A stretch of 64,000 nucleotides of DNA from Hyphomicrobiales bacterium (GTDB lineage: Bacteria; Pseudomonadota; Alphaproteobacteria; Rhizobiales; Rhizobiaceae): positions 124,001 to 188,000 of the forward strand of contig UCGV01000012.1 of the NCBI GenBank assembly GCA_900471925.1, given 5' to 3'. The position numbers were made by a program, and so were the translations under genes. Shown in pieces: positions 31,681-41,014 of the stretch. The stretch's first letter is position 1, and every line of letters begins with the position of its first letter. The notes beneath the pieces were generated by a model. That model saw only the letters and a list, made by a program, of their open reading frames with translations. It was not told where the DNA came from and did not search any database.

Positions 31681-32310
31681 TCAGGTGCTAAGCGCTCGCA
31701 GCCAGCGTTCGGCCTCCATTAGATCATCTGGTGTGTTGATGTTGAAGAAGGGATCGAGCAGGCTGGCGCGGGTCGGATGCAGCGGGAAAGACACTTCCGC
31801 AACGTCATGACGCAAGAGGAAGTCGCGCACACGGCGCTTGTCGTCACTCTTTACCCATTCCTCCAGATCGGCGGCAAGCACCACCGGCCAGAGGCCGAAG
31901 ACCTGATGGCTGCGGCCTTCCGAGGCGGCGATGGCGATCTGTTCGGGGTGGCTGACCGCGCCTGCCAGCCGGCTGACGAGATCGGCCGGGAAAAAGGGGC
32001 TGTCGACCGAGACGGTGACGACATGGGTGGCGGGCAGGGTGGCGGCATGGACCATCGCCGCATGGATGCCGGCCATCGGCCCGGCCTTGCCGGGAATGCG
32101 GTCGGAGATGACGGGCAGGCCGTGTCCCTCGGCCGCATCGGCGTTGATCGCGATCTGGGCCACCTGCGGCTCCAGCCGGGAGATGACATGCGAGAGCAGG
32201 CTGCGGCCGCCGAGCGTCACAGCCGCCTTGTCGCGGCCCATGCGCGAAGAGCGCCCGCCGGCGAGCACGACGGCGGATATGTTGGACGTATCGAGCGTGA
32301 ACTCACTCAT
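31681..32310 (-). CDS. mobA: Molybdenum cofactor guanylyltransferase MobA
   Basis: MobA transfers GMP from GTP to Mo-molybdopterin in the cytoplasm. The 209-residue protein has the nucleotidyltransferase signature VVLAGGRSSRMGRDKA near residues 15-30, the metal-binding aspartate in VSVDSPFFP, and a C-terminal FFNINTPDDLMEAERWL. The order mobA-mobB, with mobA first, is usual in rhizobia. The DMT transporter gene lies 21 bp upstream on the same strand and may share transcription. Confidence 0.95.
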   Translation of the reverse strand: MSEFTLDTSNISAVVLAGGRSSRMGRDKAAVTLGGRSLLSHVISRLEPQVAQIAINADAAEGHGLPVISDRIPGKAGPMAGIHAAMVHAATLPATHVVTVSVDSPFFPADLVSRLAGAVSHPEQIAIAASEGRSHQVFGLWPVVLAADLEEWVKSDDKRRVRDFLLRHDVAEVSFPLHPTRASLLDPFFNINTPDDLMEAERWLRALST

Positions 32311-32331
32311 GGCGAACCCTCGGACAGTTTC

Positions 32332-33240
32332 TCAGACCGGCGAACGCGGCGCGGATTCCTGCGCGACCGGCGGCACGTGGCGCTTGGCCTCACGATAGAA
32401 TGTATAGAGGCCGGAGGCGATGACGATGGCAGCCCCCACAAGCGTCCAGAAATCAGGCACTTCGGCAAAGAAGAAGAAGCCGAGCAGGGCCGAGAAGATC
32501 AGGCTCGTGTAGCGGAAGGGCGCCACGAAGGAGATTTCGCCAGTGCGCATGGCAAGGATGACCGACTGGTAGCCGACGAGCACCAGAACCGAGGCGAGCA
32601 ACAGATGCGTGAGCGAGGTAACGCTGACCGGCTCCCAGCCACCGAGGAAGGGGATCATCAGTGCGCCGAAGATCGCCACGGAGATCGCCGTGACGGTGGT
32701 GATCATCAGCGAGGGAATGTCCTTGGCTATGCTGCGGGTGGCGAGATCGCGGCCGGCGGTCGAGGCGACGCTGCCGACGCAGAGCAGGGCGGCGGCGGTA
32801 AAACCTTCCGGGCCGGGGCGGATGATGATCATGACGCCGATGAGGCCGACGAGGATCGCCATCCAGCGCCGCCAGCCAACCGGCTCCTTGAAGAAGAGCG
32901 CGGCGCCAAAGGTAACGACCAACGGGAGGGATTGCAGGATAGCCGAGGCGTTGGCGATCGGCATCATGCCGAGGGCAGTGATGTAGGTGACGGCGGCGAT
33001 GATCTCGCAGGCGATGCGCAGCGCGATAACGGGCTTCAGCATGACCCGCCAGGGCCGTAGCGCACCGAATTTCCAGGCGATCAGATAGACGAGGATGCTG
33101 GTGAAGAGGCCGCGCAGAAACATGATCTCGCCGGCATTCATGTAGGAGATGACTGATTTGGAGAGCGCGTCGCTCGAAGAAAAGCCCGCCATCGCCATGC
33201 TCATGTAGATGGCGCCCTGGGTATTGCGTGATCGCGGCAT
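32332..33240 (-). CDS. EamA/DMT-superfamily transporter
   Basis: This 302-residue inner-membrane protein has about ten hydrophobic helices arranged as two EamA repeats. The first begins GAIYMSMAMAGFSSSDALSK, the second AALLCVGSVASTAGRDLATR. Conserved EamA features are LRGLFTSILVYLIA and PFRYTSLIFSALLGFFFFAEVP. Such proteins export amino acids, nucleobases or related small molecules; the substrate is unknown. The gene lies 21 bp upstream of mobA on the same strand. The start follows AAGGGAA. Confidence 0.9.
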   Translation of the reverse strand: MPRSRNTQGAIYMSMAMAGFSSSDALSKSVISYMNAGEIMFLRGLFTSILVYLIAWKFGALRPWRVMLKPVIALRIACEIIAAVTYITALGMMPIANASAILQSLPLVVTFGAALFFKEPVGWRRWMAILVGLIGVMIIIRPGPEGFTAAALLCVGSVASTAGRDLATRSIAKDIPSLMITTVTAISVAIFGALMIPFLGGWEPVSVTSLTHLLLASVLVLVGYQSVILAMRTGEISFVAPFRYTSLIFSALLGFFFFAEVPDFWTLVGAAIVIASGLYTFYREAKRHVPPVAQESAPRSPV

Positions 33241-33548
33241 GCTGGAGATTCCCTTACCTTACAGGCTCTTTTAGTGGGGAATGGCAGCCAAGGGTATCGG
33301 AGGAATGTCACACAAGGGATAATTCGATGCTGCAACGCAGCGTAAACATGCCGCTACGGCAATTTACTCCGAGCAGTTGCGGTAAACATTAGAAATATAT
33401 GGAGAATTCCCAAATCTTCCGGTTGCGGATTAAGGTTGTATCAACCGAATCCCGCAATTATCCGGCCACTCTCCATGATGGAGGATGCCGCCGGACCATC
33501 CGCAATGATTGCGAAGTGGACGGTACTATCAGTTTCAAGGCGCCGCCC
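33241..33548. other. Divergent promoter region between the DMT transporter and the chemoreceptor
   Basis: These 308 bp separate divergent genes. The region near 33381-33400 (gtaaacattagaaatatatgg) is locally AT-rich and could hold the chemoreceptor promoter. The frame upstream of 33549 is open but shows no chemoreceptor-like sequence. No regulator site was recognised. Confidence 0.45.
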
Positions 33549-36104
33549 ATGCACTTTATCGACCGTCTCCTGCAAAGCCGTCGTATCGTCACCAAAGTCC
33601 TTCTTTTCGTCATTCCGCTGGTCGTGCTGATCGCCGGCGTCGGCATCCTCGGTTACCACACGGCCAATATCCTCAACGGCCATATGACCGTAACGCGGGC
33701 GACGATCGAAAACATTTCCGATTTCGAGAACCTGCAGGCAGCGCTCCAGGAATTTGTTTCCGATCCCTCGGAGACGAGCAAGGCCGATTTCGGCAATGCG
33801 ATCGATGCGCAGGAAAGCGGCGTGGTGCGCCTGAACGGCCTCCTGAAGACCGACGATCAGCGTGGCCAGATCACCGAGGTCAGCGGTCTCGCGAGCGCCA
33901 TGCGCAAGCAGCAGGATACGCTGTGGACGCTGCGCCAGACGGAAGATGCCAGCGTTGCCGCCATTACCAAGACGGTGCAGGCGATTTCGGCTGCCGCAGC
34001 GGAAGCCGGCGGGCAGACGGATCTGGTGCGCAAGGATTTCAACGACAAGGAAGTCTTCGCCAAGGAATTGCTTTACGATACAGCCGCCTTCAAATCGCTG
34101 ACGGATATCATGGGCGCCATGCGCGTCGATATCCAGATGGGCTTCACGCCGGAAGAGCAGATCGAGGCGGCGCAGCAGCATATTGCCGAGATCCTGAAAC
34201 AGCTCGATGTCGCCAAGGGCATGGTCTCCAAGGACGGAATGCCGCTGATCGACCAGCTTGCAGCGACCGCCGCCAAGCTCGATGCGCTGCTGAAGGGCAA
34301 TGGCACGCCGGATGAGAAGGCGACCGGGATGACGCCGCTTTTGACCGGCTTCGTCAATACCGAGGGCCAGATGACGCTGCAGTCCGCCAAGAACAGCGAC
34401 ACGGCATCCGCCCGCTTCGTCAGCCTCGACAAGAGCATTGCCGAACAGCGCGAGCTGCTGACCTCGGTCGATCAGGTGCATGATATCGCCGCCCGCCTGC
34501 AGGTGCATGTGAGCCAGATGCTCAGCGACCGCGATGATGCGGCAAGAGACGTGGTTCTCGCCGACCTCAAGGCACTCACCGAAACCGCCAAGAAGATCTC
34601 CGCGCTCGGCGCCAAGGATGCCGTGCTGAAGGCCCTGTCGGACAAGATGGCGCCGTCCGCCGCTTCGCTGACATCAGGTTCGGCCGACATGTTGAAGGCG
34701 GCTGCGGACTGGAAGGCCGCCCGACAGCAATCCTCAGAGATCCTATCCGGCGCCATGGCCTCGCTTCGCCAGTTCGTCAGCCAGGCGCAGGAACTCGGCA
34801 AGGAAGACAGCGAGCGTTCGGCCAATGTCTCCGTCTTCGCGATGATCCTCGGCACGCTCCTTGCCATCATCGGCGGGTTGATGCTGGTCGAGACGCTGCG
34901 TGGCCCGCTGAAGCGCGTTTCCGACGTTATGACGCGGCTTGCCAATGGCGATCTCGAAGTTGCCATCGAAGGCCGCAACCGCGGTGACGAGATCGGAGAC
35001 ATGGTGCGCTCCGTCGCCGTCTTCCGCGATGCGGCGGTCGAAAACGTCCGCCTCGAGAAGGAGGCCGAAAGTGCGCGGGCATTGTCGGCGGAAGAAACGA
35101 ACCGTCGTGCGAGCGAGCGCGCTCGCATCGAGGCCGAGCAGAAGCAGGCGCTGAATGCGCTGTCGGATGTGCTGCGGGCGCTGGCCGAAGGCAATCTGGA
35201 AGTGGGCATGCGCCGCGATCTGGCTGCCGATTTCGTCGACATGGCCGATACCTACAATCATGCCGTCGAGGCGTTGCGCCAGACGCTGGCCGATGTGCGC
35301 GGCGCGACCGTCGAGATCAAGGGCGGCACGGGCAACCTGGCCTCCTCGGCCGACGATCTCGCTCGCCGCACCGAGCAGCAGGCGGCAGCCCTCGAGGAAA
35401 GCTCGCGGGCGCTGCGCCACCTCAGCGAAGTCGTCAGCTCCACCGCCGACCGCGCCAAGCAGACGGCAAAATCGGTCAACGAGACGCAGGTCTTCGCCAC
35501 CCGCTCCGGCGAAGTCGTCGCCAAGGCTGTCGGCGCCATGGACGAGATCAACCGTTCCTCGGAAAAGATCGCCACGATCATCGGCGTGATTGACGAGATC
35601 GCCTTCCAGACAAACCTGCTGGCGCTGAACGCCGGCGTCGAAGCAGCGCGTGCGGGCGAGGCGGGCCGTGGTTTCGCGGTCGTCGCGCAGGAAGTGCGCG
35701 AACTGGCGCAGCGCTGCGCCAAGGCCGCACGCGAGATCAAGGAACTGATCTCGGCAAGCTCTGGCCAGGTGCAGAGCGGCGTGCAGCTCGTCGAGGAAAC
35801 CGGCCACGCCCTCTCCGAAATCATCAGCCATGTCAGCGGCGTCCAGCGCCTCGTTTCCGAGATTTCGGCTGCGACCGGCGAACAGTCGACCGGCATCCAC
35901 GAGGTCAGCAAGGCGGTGCATGACGTGGAGCTGATCACGCAGCAGAATGCGGCGATGGTGGAAGAAAACAATGCGGAGATCCAGGGCCTGCGCCAGCGCG
36001 TGGACATGCTCTCCGACAAGGTGAACCGCTTCCGTACCGGCGACGAAGGCGAGGTGCATGGCTATGGCCGCGCCGAGGGCCGCTGGACCGGACGGGCTGC
36101 CTAA
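33549..36104 (+). CDS. Methyl-accepting chemotaxis protein
   Basis: The 851-residue transmembrane chemoreceptor has TM1 near residues 15-37 (VLLFVIPLVVLIAGVGILGY) and a periplasmic helical sensor region of about 390 residues, perhaps a helical bimodular type. TM2 is near 425-445 (VFAMILGTLLAIIGGLMLVE), followed by a HAMP domain (PLKRVSDVMTRLANGDLEVA) and a second HAMP-like segment (LRALAEGNLEVGM). The signalling domain has the hairpin tip DEIAFQTNLLALNAGVEAAR, which contacts CheA and CheW. No NWETF-like receptor-tethering pentapeptide is present at the end. ATG 33549 begins the TM1 region and follows AAGGCG. A terminator lies 27 bp downstream. Confidence 0.92.
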   Translation: MHFIDRLLQSRRIVTKVLLFVIPLVVLIAGVGILGYHTANILNGHMTVTRATIENISDFENLQAALQEFVSDPSETSKADFGNAIDAQESGVVRLNGLLKTDDQRGQITEVSGLASAMRKQQDTLWTLRQTEDASVAAITKTVQAISAAAAEAGGQTDLVRKDFNDKEVFAKELLYDTAAFKSLTDIMGAMRVDIQMGFTPEEQIEAAQQHIAEILKQLDVAKGMVSKDGMPLIDQLAATAAKLDALLKGNGTPDEKATGMTPLLTGFVNTEGQMTLQSAKNSDTASARFVSLDKSIAEQRELLTSVDQVHDIAARLQVHVSQMLSDRDDAARDVVLADLKALTETAKKISALGAKDAVLKALSDKMAPSAASLTSGSADMLKAAADWKAARQQSSEILSGAMASLRQFVSQAQELGKEDSERSANVSVFAMILGTLLAIIGGLMLVETLRGPLKRVSDVMTRLANGDLEVAIEGRNRGDEIGDMVRSVAVFRDAAVENVRLEKEAESARALSAEETNRRASERARIEAEQKQALNALSDVLRALAEGNLEVGMRRDLAADFVDMADTYNHAVEALRQTLADVRGATVEIKGGTGNLASSADDLARRTEQQAAALEESSRALRHLSEVVSSTADRAKQTAKSVNETQVFATRSGEVVAKAVGAMDEINRSSEKIATIIGVIDEIAFQTNLLALNAGVEAARAGEAGRGFAVVAQEVRELAQRCAKAAREIKELISASSGQVQSGVQLVEETGHALSEIISHVSGVQRLVSEISAATGEQSTGIHEVSKAVHDVELITQQNAAMVEENNAEIQGLRQRVDMLSDKVNRFRTGDEGEVHGYGRAEGRWTGRAA

Positions 36105-36130
36105 GCGCACCCATCAGGAATGACATGCGA

Positions 36131-36164
36131 AAGCCCGCGGTTTGGCGCCGCGGGCTTTTTCTTT
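36131..36164 (+). terminator. Intrinsic terminator of the chemoreceptor gene
   Basis: AAGCCCGCGG pairs perfectly with CCGCGGGCTT around a 7-nt loop, followed by a T-rich tract (TTTCTTTT). Confidence 0.92.
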
Positions 36165-36220
36165 TGAACAATCAGGCGTGCCGGTCGTTTTCCAACCATG
36201 TCCAACAAAGGAGAACCGCA

Positions 36221-36427
36221 ATGGATTGGAACCGTGTTGAAGGCAACTGGAAACAGGTGAAGGGCAAGGTCAGGGAACAGTGGGGCAAGCTCACCGACGA
36301 CGACCTCGATCAGATCAACGGCCAGCGCGAACAACTGGAAGGCAAGATCCAGGAGCGCTACGGCATCGCCAAGGATCGCGCCCGCCGGGACATCGATACC
36401 TGGTACGACAGCCAGACCTGGCATTGA
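36221..36427 (+). CDS. CsbD-family stress protein
   Basis: This 68-residue hydrophilic helical protein matches CsbD from its start: MDWNRVEGNWKQVKGKVREQ, then WGKLTDDDLDQINGQREQLE and a C-terminal WYDSQTWH. CsbD proteins are induced by general or envelope stress in many bacteria, but their molecular role is unknown. ATG 36221 has AAAGGAGAA just upstream. It is transcribed separately from the chemoreceptor, whose terminator lies before it, and has its own terminator at 36467. Confidence 0.92.
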   Translation: MDWNRVEGNWKQVKGKVREQWGKLTDDDLDQINGQREQLEGKIQERYGIAKDRARRDIDTWYDSQTWH

Positions 36428-36466
36428 TCGTAGTCCTGCTTTGGAATTCCACATCAGAAAGACTTG

Positions 36467-36488
36467 GCCCCGCCTTTGCGGGGCTTTT
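36467..36488 (+). terminator. Intrinsic terminator of the csbD-like gene
   Basis: GCCCCGC pairs with GCGGGGC around a 4-nt loop (CTTT), followed by TTTTC. It lies 39 bp after the stop codon. Confidence 0.85.
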
Positions 36489-36540
36489 CTGTTGGTGGAT
36501 TGGCGGCGAGGGCGGTCCCAGCGAAGGCAGAAGACCCCAA

Positions 36541-36574
36541 CCCAAACCCCTCCCACCTGTGGGCAGGTTTTGGG
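36541..36574. repeat. Imperfect palindrome in the csbD downstream region
   Basis: CCCAAA ... CCCAC-ct-GTGGG ... TTTGGG forms an imperfect stem. It lies within the 309-bp gene-free stretch 36428-36736, which otherwise shows only the csbD terminator. It looks like an intergenic repeat unit, but no second copy was found in the window. Confidence 0.4.
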
Positions 36575-36736
36575 AAGGGCCTTGCGACGGTCCGGGCCCG
36601 TCCAAGCCGCTCTGCATCGTGATTATTCACCATGACCTCAGAAAGCAGAACCAAGCTCTGCACATCACATGATCCGTTAGACATATTGCGCTATCAGCTG
36701 ACCTATCGATCGCGGATTTTGCACCGGGGTACCATC

Positions 36737-37054
36737 GTGAAACTCTCTCTGTCGCCCATAGCGCCTCTTGCAGCACTCGCATTGCTCGCCAGCTCCACAC
36801 TGGCTTCCGGCCAGGGCTGGGAAACCGACAAGCAGGGCACGTCCACCTGGCATGTGCAGCCGCGCATCGGGCAGTGCAATGTCAGCAAGGCGCAGAACAA
36901 GGTTATCCGGGCCGGTATCTACCAGAGCGAGATCGTCTATCACGACGAGAACGTGCTGACATTCCGGGGCCTGAATCAGAACGGGGATCGCAAGGAGATC
37001 ACCTTCGGCAACGAGGCGAGCTGCCCCGAGCTTGAGGCGCGCGATATTCCCTAA
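36737..37054 (+). CDS. Small exported protein, 105 residues
   Basis: The precursor has a signal peptide (LSLSPIAPLAALALLASSTLASG) and a mature part of about 80 residues with two cysteines (GQCNVSKAQ and ASCPELEA) that could form a disulfide. VYHDENVLTFRGLNQNGDRK lies between them. It is probably periplasmic; the family is not recognised. The start is GTG 36737, chosen because the signal peptide starts there; the longer upstream frame shows no protein-like sequence. Confidence 0.7.
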   Translation: MKLSLSPIAPLAALALLASSTLASGQGWETDKQGTSTWHVQPRIGQCNVSKAQNKVIRAGIYQSEIVYHDENVLTFRGLNQNGDRKEITFGNEASCPELEARDIP

Positions 37055-37081
37055 GCGGAATCTGGGACTGGAACACCTCCC

Positions 37082-37864
37082 TCAGCTCATATAGCCGCCG
37101 TCCAGCACGAGCGGGCTCCCCAGCATGAAGGACGCGGCATTCGAGCAGAGCCAGAGCACGCCTGCGGCGATTTCCTCTGTCGTGCCGACCCTGCCGATCG
37201 GCGTCTGGGCGATAATGCCGGCTGCGATGTCGGCGCTTTTCTTCATGGAGGATTCGACGGGCGGGGTGCCGACCCAGCCGGGGCAGATCGCGGTAATGCG
37301 GATACTCTCGCGGGCATATTCGAGTGCCGCGCTCTTGGTGAGACCGATAACCCCGTGTTTTGCCGCCGAATAGGCGGCACCGCCCGGAAAGGGATAGCCA
37401 CGCAGGCCATCAACGGATGAGTTGTTGACGATGACGCCGCCACCGTTCTTCTGCATGGCCGGGATCTGATAGCGCATGCAGAGAAAGACCGAGGTGAGAT
37501 AGCCGTCGATGGTCTTGCGCCAGGCATCCTCATTGAGGGTTCCGACTGGTGCGCCGCGCCCGCCACTGCCGCCATTGTTGAACGCATAGTCGATCCGGCC
37601 GTGCACTTTGACGATGGTGGAGATCAGCCGTTCCACGGACTTGCCATCGGCCACGTCGCATTCGATCCAGCTGGCGCTGCCATCCGGCAGGCTGGCAAGC
37701 GCCTGTTTTGCGCGTTTTTCGTTTCGGCTGGCAATGACGACAGTTGCGCCTTCGCGGGCGAAAGCATGCGCGGTCGCAAGGCCGATGCCTGATGATCCGC
37801 CGGTAACGAGGGCGATCTTGCCCTGCAATTCAGGATAGCGTCTTGGGCTGGTGTCGGTGGGCAT
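37082..37864 (-). CDS. Short-chain dehydrogenase/reductase (classical SDR)
   Basis: This 260-residue cytoplasmic enzyme has TGGSSGIG (cofactor loop), a basic ASRNEKRAK after strand 2 that favours NADP, the NNGG strand-4 motif, and the catalytic set NNSSVDGLRG ... YSAAKHG. The C-terminal GSPLVLDGGY is standard for the family. The substrate is unknown. It is on the same strand as moaA, but the 182-bp gap argues for a separate promoter. Confidence 0.9.
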   Translation of the reverse strand: MPTDTSPRRYPELQGKIALVTGGSSGIGLATAHAFAREGATVVIASRNEKRAKQALASLPDGSASWIECDVADGKSVERLISTIVKVHGRIDYAFNNGGSGGRGAPVGTLNEDAWRKTIDGYLTSVFLCMRYQIPAMQKNGGGVIVNNSSVDGLRGYPFPGGAAYSAAKHGVIGLTKSAALEYARESIRITAICPGWVGTPPVESSMKKSADIAAGIIAQTPIGRVGTTEEIAAGVLWLCSNAASFMLGSPLVLDGGYMS

Positions 37865-38046
37865 ACAGCGATTCCATGTTCACGCAGTCATGGCATATGA
37901 GCGTGCCTTGCAGCCGACCGCAAGGATCAGAACTCTTGATCGCTGTTGTGCAACAGGCTGTCTTGCCGGCCCTTCGGATGGCTCAGGGCGTTCGTGATTG
38001 CAATCGAACCACCGCATCGATTGCTGCCGCTACGCGGCACCAGACT

Positions 38047-39093
38047 TCACCCACCGGTGACACTCATATGTCTCGCCACGGCCGGCCGCTTGTGCGTGCG
38101 GTCGATAATGAAATCATGCCCCTTGGGCTTGCGGGTGATGGCTTCGTCGATCGCCGCATGGAGCAAGGCGTCGTCCTCAGTGGCGCGGAGTGCCGCGCGC
38201 AGGTCGGCGGCGTCGTTCTGGCCGAGGCACATGTAGAGCGTGCCGGTGCAGGTGAGGCGCACGCGGTTGCAGCTCTCGCAGAAATTATGGGTGAGCGGCG
38301 TGATGAAGCCGAGGCGGCCGCCGGTTTCTTCTACCGTCACGTAACGGGCAGGGCCGCCGGTCTGGTAGTCGATATCGGTGAGGGTGAACTGACGTTCCAG
38401 ATCGGCGCGCAACTTGGAGAGCGGCAGGTACTGGTCGGTACGGTCTTTGTCGATCTCGCCCATCGGCATGGTTTCGATGACGGTGAGATCCATGCCGCGG
38501 CCATGGGCGAAGCGCAGCATGGCGGGCATCTCGGCCTCGTTGAAATCCTTGAGCGCCACGGCATTGAGCTTGATCTTCAGCCCTGCCTTCTGGGCAGCAT
38601 CGATGCCTTCCATCACCCGGTCGAAATCGCCCCAGCGGGTTATCTTGCGGAATTTTTCGGAATCGAGCGTATCGAGCGAGACATTGATGCGGCGCACACC
38701 GCAATCGTAGAGTTCTTCCGCATGGCGGGCGAGCTGCGAGCCGTTGGTGGTAACAGTCACTTCGTCGAGACCGGAGCCCAGCTGCTTGCCGAGCTGGCGC
38801 ACCAGATACATGATATTCTTGCGCACCAGCGGTTCGCCGCCGGTGAGTCTGATCTTGCGCACGCCCTTGGCGATGAAGGCGGAACAGAGCCGGTCGAGCT
38901 CTTCCAGCGTCAGGAGATCCTTCTTCGGCAGGAAGGTCATGTTTTCCGCCATGCAATAGGTGCAGCGGAAATCGCAGCGGTCGGTGACGGAGACGCGGAG
39001 ATAGGTTACCGCCCGCCCGAAGGGGTCGATCATCGGGGCCGCATCCGCAACCAGCGGTGAGGCATGGCCTATCGTACCAACTCTCGTATTCAC
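38047..39093 (-). CDS. moaA: GTP 3',8-cyclase MoaA
   Basis: MoaA is the radical-SAM enzyme that rearranges GTP in the first step of molybdenum-cofactor synthesis, acting with MoaC. The 348-residue protein has the radical-SAM cluster C-x3-C-x2-C at Cys 40, 44 and 47 (RCDFRCTYCMA), the second cluster at FCESCNRVRLTCTGTLYMC, and the functionally important C-terminal GG. The start is GTG 39093, with GGAG 6 nt upstream; the frame is open to 39165 but the extra residues do not look like MoaA. It lies 6 kb from mobAB in the same orientation. Confidence 0.96.
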   Translation of the reverse strand: MNTRVGTIGHASPLVADAAPMIDPFGRAVTYLRVSVTDRCDFRCTYCMAENMTFLPKKDLLTLEELDRLCSAFIAKGVRKIRLTGGEPLVRKNIMYLVRQLGKQLGSGLDEVTVTTNGSQLARHAEELYDCGVRRINVSLDTLDSEKFRKITRWGDFDRVMEGIDAAQKAGLKIKLNAVALKDFNEAEMPAMLRFAHGRGMDLTVIETMPMGEIDKDRTDQYLPLSKLRADLERQFTLTDIDYQTGGPARYVTVEETGGRLGFITPLTHNFCESCNRVRLTCTGTLYMCLGQNDAADLRAALRATEDDALLHAAIDEAITRKPKGHDFIIDRTHKRPAVARHMSVTGG

Positions 39094-39229
39094 GTCCGTC
39101 TCCACACTCCCTTCAATGTGGGCATATGCTATTGTGGCGTCAAGGGAAACAGGCCGCAGGCGCAATCCAATTTGAGCTTGCGCTGAAAAAGATCAACGCC
39201 TACTCCTCGCATCAGAAGAGGACATTGAC

Positions 39230-39604
39230 ATGAGCGATATCTGGCCGACCGAACTCCGGGTCTCGAAAGACCGCCAGAGGCTGGTGGTAAGCTTCAATGA
39301 CGGGCAGAGCTTCGATCTCTCGGCCGAACTTTTGCGGGTGCTGTCGCCGTCGGCGGAAGTGCAGGGGCATGGGCCGGGGCAGAAGGTCACCGTGCCGGGC
39401 AAGCGCAACGTCGCTATCGTCTCGATGATCCCGACCGGCAATTATGCCGTGCGTATCGGCTTCGACGACATGCACGATACCGGCATCTATACCTGGAACT
39501 ATCTGCGCGAACTCGGCGAGCGCGGCTTCGAGCTGTTCTCGGCCTATGAGGAAGAGCTGAAGGAAAAGGGAATGAGCCGCGACGTGGCGGAAAAACCAAG
39601 ATAA
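39230..39604 (+). CDS. DUF971-family protein
   Basis: This 124-residue protein matches DUF971, the domain also found at the N-terminus of gamma-butyrobetaine hydroxylase-like proteins: PTELRVSKDRQRLVVSFNDG, LSAELLRVLSPSAEV, and GNYAVRIGFDDMHDTGIYTW. DUF971 proteins have been connected with iron-sulfur cluster and cofactor-related genes, and its place divergent from moaA (an Fe-S enzyme) fits such a link. ATG 39230 follows GAGGAC. The ltrA-like gene follows 36 bp downstream. Confidence 0.85.
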   Translation: MSDIWPTELRVSKDRQRLVVSFNDGQSFDLSAELLRVLSPSAEVQGHGPGQKVTVPGKRNVAIVSMIPTGNYAVRIGFDDMHDTGIYTWNYLRELGERGFELFSAYEEELKEKGMSRDVAEKPR

Positions 39605-39640
39605 TCTTCACTATCGGGCGCAGGGGCGACGAGGGGGCAC

Positions 39641-40828
39641 ATGACGGAAGGGCATAAAAAGAGCTGGCTGCGCGCCCACGGGCATACCGGCAGCAGGGTC
39701 ACATTCCTGGAACTCTTCTTCGATCTCGTTTTCGTCTTTTCCATCTCGCAACTCTCGCACGCGCTCTTTGCCCATTACACGCTGCTCGGGGCTGCAGAAG
39801 CGGCACTGATGATGTTTGCCGTCTGGTGGGTGTGGATCTTCACCGCCTGGGTGACGAACTGGCTGGACCCGGAGAAGATGCCGGTACGCTCCATGCTGAT
39901 CGTGCTGATGATGCTCGGCCTCATTCTCTCGGCCTCCATTCCCGAAGCCTTCGGCGAAAAGGGCCTGCTCTTCGCCAGCGCCTACGTGCTGATGCAGGTC
40001 GGCCGCTCGGCCTTCACCACCTATGCGATGCGCGCCGCCGGCCGATCAGCCGTGCTCAATTTCGTGCGCATCACCATCTATCTCGCGGTGGCAGGCGTGT
40101 TCTGGATAGCGGGTGGCCTGCTGGAACACGAGGCACGGCTGATCTCATGGGTGATCGCGCTCGCCATCGAATATTGCGGACCGGCGCTGGCCTTCGCGGT
40201 GCCCGGTCTCGGCAAGTCGAAGACCGAGGAATGGGACGTTTCCGGCGCGCATATGGCGGAGCGCTGCGCGCTCTTCATCATCATCTGCCTCGGCGAGGCG
40301 ATCCTCGTTTCCGGCCGCACATTCTCGGAAATGGAATTCTCGGCCATGACCGGCGTGGTCTTCCTGATCGGCTTCATCGGCACGGTCGCCATGTGGTGGC
40401 TCTATTTCCGCTTCGGCCATGAGCGGGCGGCGCACCGGATCGAACATGCCGATACGCCCGGCAGCCTCGCACGTCAGGCCTTCACCTATGCGCATATCCC
40501 GATCCTCGCCGGCATCATCGTGCATGCCGTGGCGGTGGAATGGATGTTCGAACATCCGCATGAGACGGGCAACCTCGCCGTTGCCGCCTCCGTGCTCGGC
40601 GGCTCCGGCCTGTTCCTGATCGGCAATCTCTGGTTCAAGGGCGCCACCAGCGGCCGCATGCCGCTCTCCCATCTCGCCGGCATCGTCATCCTGATCCTCT
40701 GCACCTTCTTCGCGCCCTTCATGCAGGTCTATGTGATGGGCATTCTTGCGGCGCTGGTGCTGATCGTCGTGGCGGCCTGGGAATACAAGTCGCTGACGCG
40801 CGGACCTGCCGGGCCGGTGTTGCACTGA
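39641..40828 (+). CDS. ltrA: Low-temperature requirement protein A (LtrA) family membrane protein
   Basis: The 395-residue inner-membrane protein has about ten to eleven hydrophobic helices and the family signature near the N-terminus, VTFLELFFDLVFVFSISQLS. LtrA was described in Listeria as needed for growth at low temperature; its molecular role is unresolved. Also visible are HMAERCALFIIICLGEAILV and the final conserved helix. It begins after GAGGGGGC, 36 bp from the DUF971 gene, so the two may be cotranscribed. Confidence 0.9.
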   Translation: MTEGHKKSWLRAHGHTGSRVTFLELFFDLVFVFSISQLSHALFAHYTLLGAAEAALMMFAVWWVWIFTAWVTNWLDPEKMPVRSMLIVLMMLGLILSASIPEAFGEKGLLFASAYVLMQVGRSAFTTYAMRAAGRSAVLNFVRITIYLAVAGVFWIAGGLLEHEARLISWVIALAIEYCGPALAFAVPGLGKSKTEEWDVSGAHMAERCALFIIICLGEAILVSGRTFSEMEFSAMTGVVFLIGFIGTVAMWWLYFRFGHERAAHRIEHADTPGSLARQAFTYAHIPILAGIIVHAVAVEWMFEHPHETGNLAVAASVLGGSGLFLIGNLWFKGATSGRMPLSHLAGIVILILCTFFAPFMQVYVMGILAALVLIVVAAWEYKSLTRGPAGPVLH

Positions 40829-40957
40829 GGCGGCTGGACAGCGTTTCGATCCTGTGAGAGAAACCGGCGCATGGAACCCCTTCGCGCCAACCTCTCGCTG
40901 ATTATTCGCACCATTTTCTGAATGGTGGGTTTGCGCGCATAGAGCTTCCAGAATGCG

Positions 40958-40980
40958 ACCCGCCGGCGAGGCGGGTTTTC
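40958..40980 (+). terminator. Intrinsic terminator downstream of ltrA
   Basis: ACCCGCC pairs with GGCGGGT around a GGCGA loop, followed by TTTCTTTTTC. It lies 130 bp after the ltrA stop, with another hairpin (CACCATT ... AATGGTG, 40909-40927) before it, so it ends either a long ltrA 3' UTR or a small RNA. Confidence 0.85.
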
Positions 40981-41014
40981 TTTTTCCGTCGTCGCGGCTT
41001 TACAGGAGACGGAT

